From an uncultured Bacteroidales bacterium (GTDB lineage Bacteria > Bacteroidota > Bacteroidia > Bacteroidales > UBA932): 32,988 nt of DNA. This document shows positions 30,997-32,988 of the stretch, piece by piece. The notes under the pieces are model-generated. The model did not search any database. It saw only the letters and a program-made list of their open reading frames with translations, and was not told the origin of the DNA. The stretch lies in the NCBI GenBank assembly GCA_900317845.1, contig ONII01000022.1, positions 1-32,988 on the forward strand, in the 5' to 3' direction. Position numbers and translations under genes: made by a program. How positions within the stretch are numbered: the stretch's first letter is position 1; each line of letters opens with the position of its first letter.

Positions 30997-31610
30997 TGAG
31001 GCGAGTCCTCTTCCTTGCATATGCCATTCTGATTGCCAGTCCTCTCTTTGCCCAAAGATTGGCTGGCAAATGGCTTGTCTATGAAGGAAGTGATGGATCT
31101 GAACTTGTCGTAACTATTGCATCCGGAGGCTCCGGCAATGCGGATTTATCCCTTGTCCGTCGCTCTGAGGCGGTCTCTTATGGCGAAGGCAGCCAGTTCT
31201 GGGGAACTTTTCGGACTACCGGTGGTTACTATTTTCTTGTGAAAGGGAACAAGAAAGTCAGCGTCAGTGTTTCCATAAATGATTCCACTCTTGTGGTCAA
31301 GCAAGTTGGAAAGCCGGCCGTATCTGTAACTGCCTGGCTGGATGAGCTGTACAGCACGCGGGAACTGTCCGACTACGGCGATTACAAGAAGCAGGTCGTC
31401 GCTCAATGGAAGAGAGATTTCCCGACCAATGAGGACGTGAAGAAGGGAAAGTGGATGATGGAACACTACTTCACTGACTTTTATGGCGACGCCTTTGAAG
31501 TATTACTTGAAGGAAACTATCGCATAGTGGAACGAACTGATTCCACTATGGTCTTGAATAATACGGAGTTGGAGATTTCACATATGACGTGGAAGAGAAT
31601 CCAACAATAA
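30996..31610 (+). CDS. Secreted protein of unknown function
   Basis: A 204-residue protein with a cleavable signal peptide (MRRVLFLAYAILIASPLFAQ, cleavage after AQ or FA). The mature part looks like a beta barrel of short strands (GKWLVYEGSDGSELVVTI, WGTFRTTGGYYFLVKGN), reminiscent of lipocalin-like or META-type folds but not assignable. The end is helical (DYKKQVVAQWKRDF) then beta (MVLNNTELEISHM). It overlaps the lipoprotein stop by one base and is the last gene of the operon. No clear terminator follows. Confidence 0.65.
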   Translation: MRRVLFLAYAILIASPLFAQRLAGKWLVYEGSDGSELVVTIASGGSGNADLSLVRRSEAVSYGEGSQFWGTFRTTGGYYFLVKGNKKVSVSVSINDSTLVVKQVGKPAVSVTAWLDELYSTRELSDYGDYKKQVVAQWKRDFPTNEDVKKGKWMMEHYFTDFYGDAFEVLLEGNYRIVERTDSTMVLNNTELEISHMTWKRIQQ

Positions 31611-31960
31611 GTTGCTCCGTCCGCCGCAGGCGTACAGGATTGTGTTTTGTGTCACAAACACCCATCTTGCAGTCTGCACTAACGAGGTCTTGGAGACCTG
31701 CTGCTGATAGATTGTCTTGAGTAGATGACAATCGGCATTTATGACAACTTACCTATATAACAAGCAGCCGTTGGCGACAACTATCCAATATGAATTGATG
31801 ATAAGATTTTGACTGGTTGTCATGTTGGATTATCGTCATTGTGCGGGTGTCTTTTACTGCGTTTTAAGACCGCTCTATGGATTGTTGTCATGACAACATG
31901 CATAATTATTCTTAGGTGCAGAATGCAAGATGGTTGTTTGTCCGACAATCGGCCAAACAA
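31611..31960. other. Non-coding stretch with repeated TGACAA motifs
   Basis: About 350 bp without a convincing gene. It holds the motif TGACAA or its inverse several times (near 31725, 31740, 31815 and at the palindrome 31883-31898). It also has a short CCGA-CAA-TCGG hairpin near 31941-31952. The base composition is AT-rich compared with the genes around it. Its place beside small mobile-element genes makes a transfer origin or regulator-binding region possible, but nothing proves it. Confidence 0.45.
31883..31898. promoter_or_regulatory. 16-bp perfect palindrome
   Basis: TGTTGTCATGACAACA is self-complementary over all 16 bases. Partial copies of the half-site (GTTGTCA or TGACAAC) occur upstream. 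It has the size and symmetry of an operator for a dimeric regulator. Confidence 0.5.
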
Positions 31961-32000
31961 AGGCCCCAGAAGCGGGGCCATCTTGACGCCTTCGGCGAAC

Positions 32001-32030
32001 AAAAAAGCAGGCTTCCGGAGTCGCCTGCTT
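32001..32030 (-). terminator. Terminator of the minus-strand mobile-element genes
   Basis: On the minus strand AAGCAGGC (32030-32023) pairs with GCCTGCTT (32012-32005) over a 10-nt loop, followed by a T-run. A second hairpin, GGCCCC/GGGGCC (31962-31967 with 31974-31979), lies just beyond and may back it up. Both follow the stop of the gene at 32050. Confidence 0.75.
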
Positions 32031-32049
32031 ATGGGATGAAAAAGAGATG

Positions 32050-32403
32050 TCAAAAGGTGCGCCTATCCTCATTAAGGAAAGCCCTCGCCTCCGGATCCCG
32101 CGCCAATTCCCTGTCAAGAAGCCGGCGAATAAGCGCTTCCATCGACTTTACCGGAACGTTCTTTCGGTGTACCAGGTAATAGTGATAGCTCCACAGGGTG
32201 GAGACAAGAGGCCGGGAGAGGGACACTGCAGTACGACGTGATGCGCAGTTTTCCGGCTCCTTTTTCACCTTTTTCTTTTGGGAGGGTTTCTCCTCCTGCT
32301 TTTCTTCTTCTTCCGGCAGTGTGACTGTTTTCTCTCGTTCTTTGACCGCTTCAGCAATTCTTTCCCATGCTGAGTTTTGACTTTTGAAATACTCGGTGTT
32401 CAT
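32050..32403 (-). CDS. Small basic protein of a mobile element
   Basis: A 117-residue protein starting MNTEYFKSQNSAWERIAEAV. Residues 25-55 are a Glu/Lys-rich disordered linker; the C-terminal 60 (VSLSRPLVSTLWSYHYYLVH, then VKSMEALIRRLLDRELARDP) look like a ribbon-helix-helix or short helical DNA-binding domain of the sort found in mobilisation accessory proteins (for example DUF3408 neighbours), but I cannot place it in a family. It is 18 bp downstream of the excisionase-like gene, in one operon, and ends at the terminator at 32001-32030. Confidence 0.55.
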   Translation of the reverse strand: MNTEYFKSQNSAWERIAEAVKEREKTVTLPEEEEKQEEKPSQKKKVKKEPENCASRRTAVSLSRPLVSTLWSYHYYLVHRKNVPVKSMEALIRRLLDRELARDPEARAFLNEDRRTF

Positions 32404-32421
32404 GGCTCGATCATTTAGACG

Positions 32422-32703
32422 TTAATGACGGGCTTCAATCCGGTGAGCTTCCAGGAAGCGGTCCAGGTCTGAGCGTTTGACATAGATTTTCCTTCCGAAC
32501 TGGGAGAACGCGATACGGCGTTCGTTCCGGTACTTCTGGAACTGTTTTGAGGATACGCCAAGGATTTCACAAACCTGCTCGGAAGTCAGGTAAGTGTCGG
32601 CTTGGGAAGAAGATGCGGCGGCAGAAAAGCCGGCCCTGATTTCGTTGAGGATTTCCTGCTTAAGATTCTGCAGGTCTTCCGGGGTAAGAATTGTTAATTC
32701 CAT
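32422..32703 (-). CDS. Excisionase-like helix-turn-helix protein
   Basis: A 93-residue protein. After a helical N-terminus (LTILTPEDLQNLKQEILNE) comes a compact helix-turn-helix of the HTH_17/excisionase kind (TYLTSEQVCEILGVSSKQFQ, then YRNERRIAFSQFGRKIYVKR with the wing). Such proteins assist integrase in excision or regulate mobile-element genes in Bacteroidales. ATG 32703 is preferred over a TTG 9 bp upstream. It has a good promoter at 32766-32796 and lies divergent from the gene at 32902. Confidence 0.75.
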   Translation of the reverse strand: MELTILTPEDLQNLKQEILNEIRAGFSAAASSSQADTYLTSEQVCEILGVSSKQFQKYRNERRIAFSQFGRKIYVKRSDLDRFLEAHRIEARH

Positions 32704-32742
32704 ACAGCACAAATCATTCTACACATTAAACAAAAATACCGT

Positions 32743-32760
32743 GCATCCCCAGCGGGATGC
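32743..32760. promoter_or_regulatory. Hairpin in the leader of the excisionase-like gene
   Basis: GCATCCC (32743-32749) and GGGATGC (32754-32760) form a perfect 7-bp stem with a 4-nt loop. It lies directly at the expected start of the minus-strand transcript and may stabilise the mRNA 5' end or bind a regulator. Confidence 0.5.
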
Positions 32761-32765
32761 TGTGG

Positions 32766-32796
32766 CAAAGGTAGAAAACAAATTGTCATTTACAAA
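32766..32796 (-). promoter_or_regulatory. Promoter of the excisionase-like operon
   Basis: On the minus strand: TTTG (32796-32793), 19 bp, TACCTTTG (32773-32766), a near-perfect Bacteroidota promoter. The leader to the ATG at 32703 is about 58 nt. Confidence 0.7.
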
Positions 32797-32840
32797 ATGT
32801 TTTCCTTTTTCCTCCCACCTATTTGATGCCGAAGTATTTT

Positions 32841-32872
32841 TTTGCGTAAATGCCTTGTTTGCATTATATTTG
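32841..32872 (+). promoter_or_regulatory. Promoter of the rightmost plus-strand gene
   Basis: TTTG (32841-32844), 20 bp, TATATTTG (32865-32872). The ATG at 32902 lies 29 bp beyond. Confidence 0.7.
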
Positions 32873-32901
32873 CAGTTGACATACGGACAAAAACGAAGAA
32901 G

Positions 32902-32988
32902 TATGAGTGCATTAGAGTTAAGAAATGTGATTTCCAAAGACATCAGTACCATGCCGGTACCGATGCTGGAATCACTGTCCAGGTACAT
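32902..32988 (+). CDS. Start of a small gene cut by the window edge
   Basis: ATG 32902 opens a frame that runs to the end: MSALELRNVISKDISTMPVP followed by nine residues. It has a strong promoter and divergent arrangement with the excisionase-like gene. The opening resembles small antitoxin-like proteins of Bacteroidota (xxxELRxxIxxxI), but only 29 residues are visible, so no family is claimed. Confidence 0.5.

Noticed and set aside
31546-31731. 61-codon minus-strand frame past the end of the cluster
   Set aside because: It overlaps the secreted protein gene in antisense and has no promoter or family resemblance.
32719-32988. Minus-strand frame at the right edge
   Set aside because: It covers two good promoters and lies antisense to the start of the gene at 32902; the translation has no family features.

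Overview
The window looks like a chromosomal segment of a Bacteroidota genome, most likely class Bacteroidia, order Bacteroidales. Supporting signs are the promoters (TTTG or TTG, 19-20 bp, TAnnTTTG), the near absence of Shine-Dalgarno sites, and Bacteroidota-type genes (DUF4199, DUF4295, DUF4296, a FimB/Mfa2-like lipoprotein, NG-only FtsY). Most of the left two thirds is GC-rich housekeeping DNA. From about 22.6 kb the sequence is visibly less GC-rich and the gene content becomes accessory.

Layout. 1-100: 3' end of a 5S rRNA gene and its terminator, then a palindromic repeat. 230-2453 (minus): DUF4199 protein, glycosyltransferase and aquaporin. 2548-7774 (plus): a translation block, thrS-infC-rpmI-rplT-lepB-rpmB-rpmG-DUF4295, where infC appears to start at ATC. 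7848-8855 (minus): asnA. 8878-10300: a REP-associated tyrosine transposase flanked by two matching 133-bp arrays of palindromic repeats. 10354-17141 (plus): ftsY, pheT, DUF4296 lipoprotein, amidohydrolase, radical SAM protein, deoC. 17202-19676 (minus): tRNA-Leu(CAG), a FimB/Mfa2-like lipoprotein and an HExxH lipoprotein. 19957-22584 (plus): typA, DUF177, rpmF, tRNA-Arg(CCT).

The accessory region starts just after tRNA-Arg. A regulator-like gene (22674-23255, minus) and a transmembrane Ser/Thr kinase (23312-24601, plus) diverge from overlapping promoters. Next comes a strongly structured RNA (about 24698-24906). Then follows a co-directional run: a small protein, a protein with cytoplasmic domains, one membrane span and an OmpA peptidoglycan-binding domain, a PD-(D/E)XK nuclease, a paralogue of the small protein, a voltage-sensor ion channel with a non-canonical pore and a large C-terminal domain, a 54-residue basic protein, a coiled-coil protein, a lipoprotein and a secreted protein (to 31610). 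The mix of signalling kinase, envelope anchor, channel and nuclease reads as one multi-component envelope-spanning system, possibly stress or phage-defence related. That function is inference. The right end (32050-32988) holds an excisionase-like helix-turn-helix gene, a small gene typical in layout of mobile elements, and the start of another small gene, so the region is probably an island inserted near tRNA-Arg. No integrase is inside the window.
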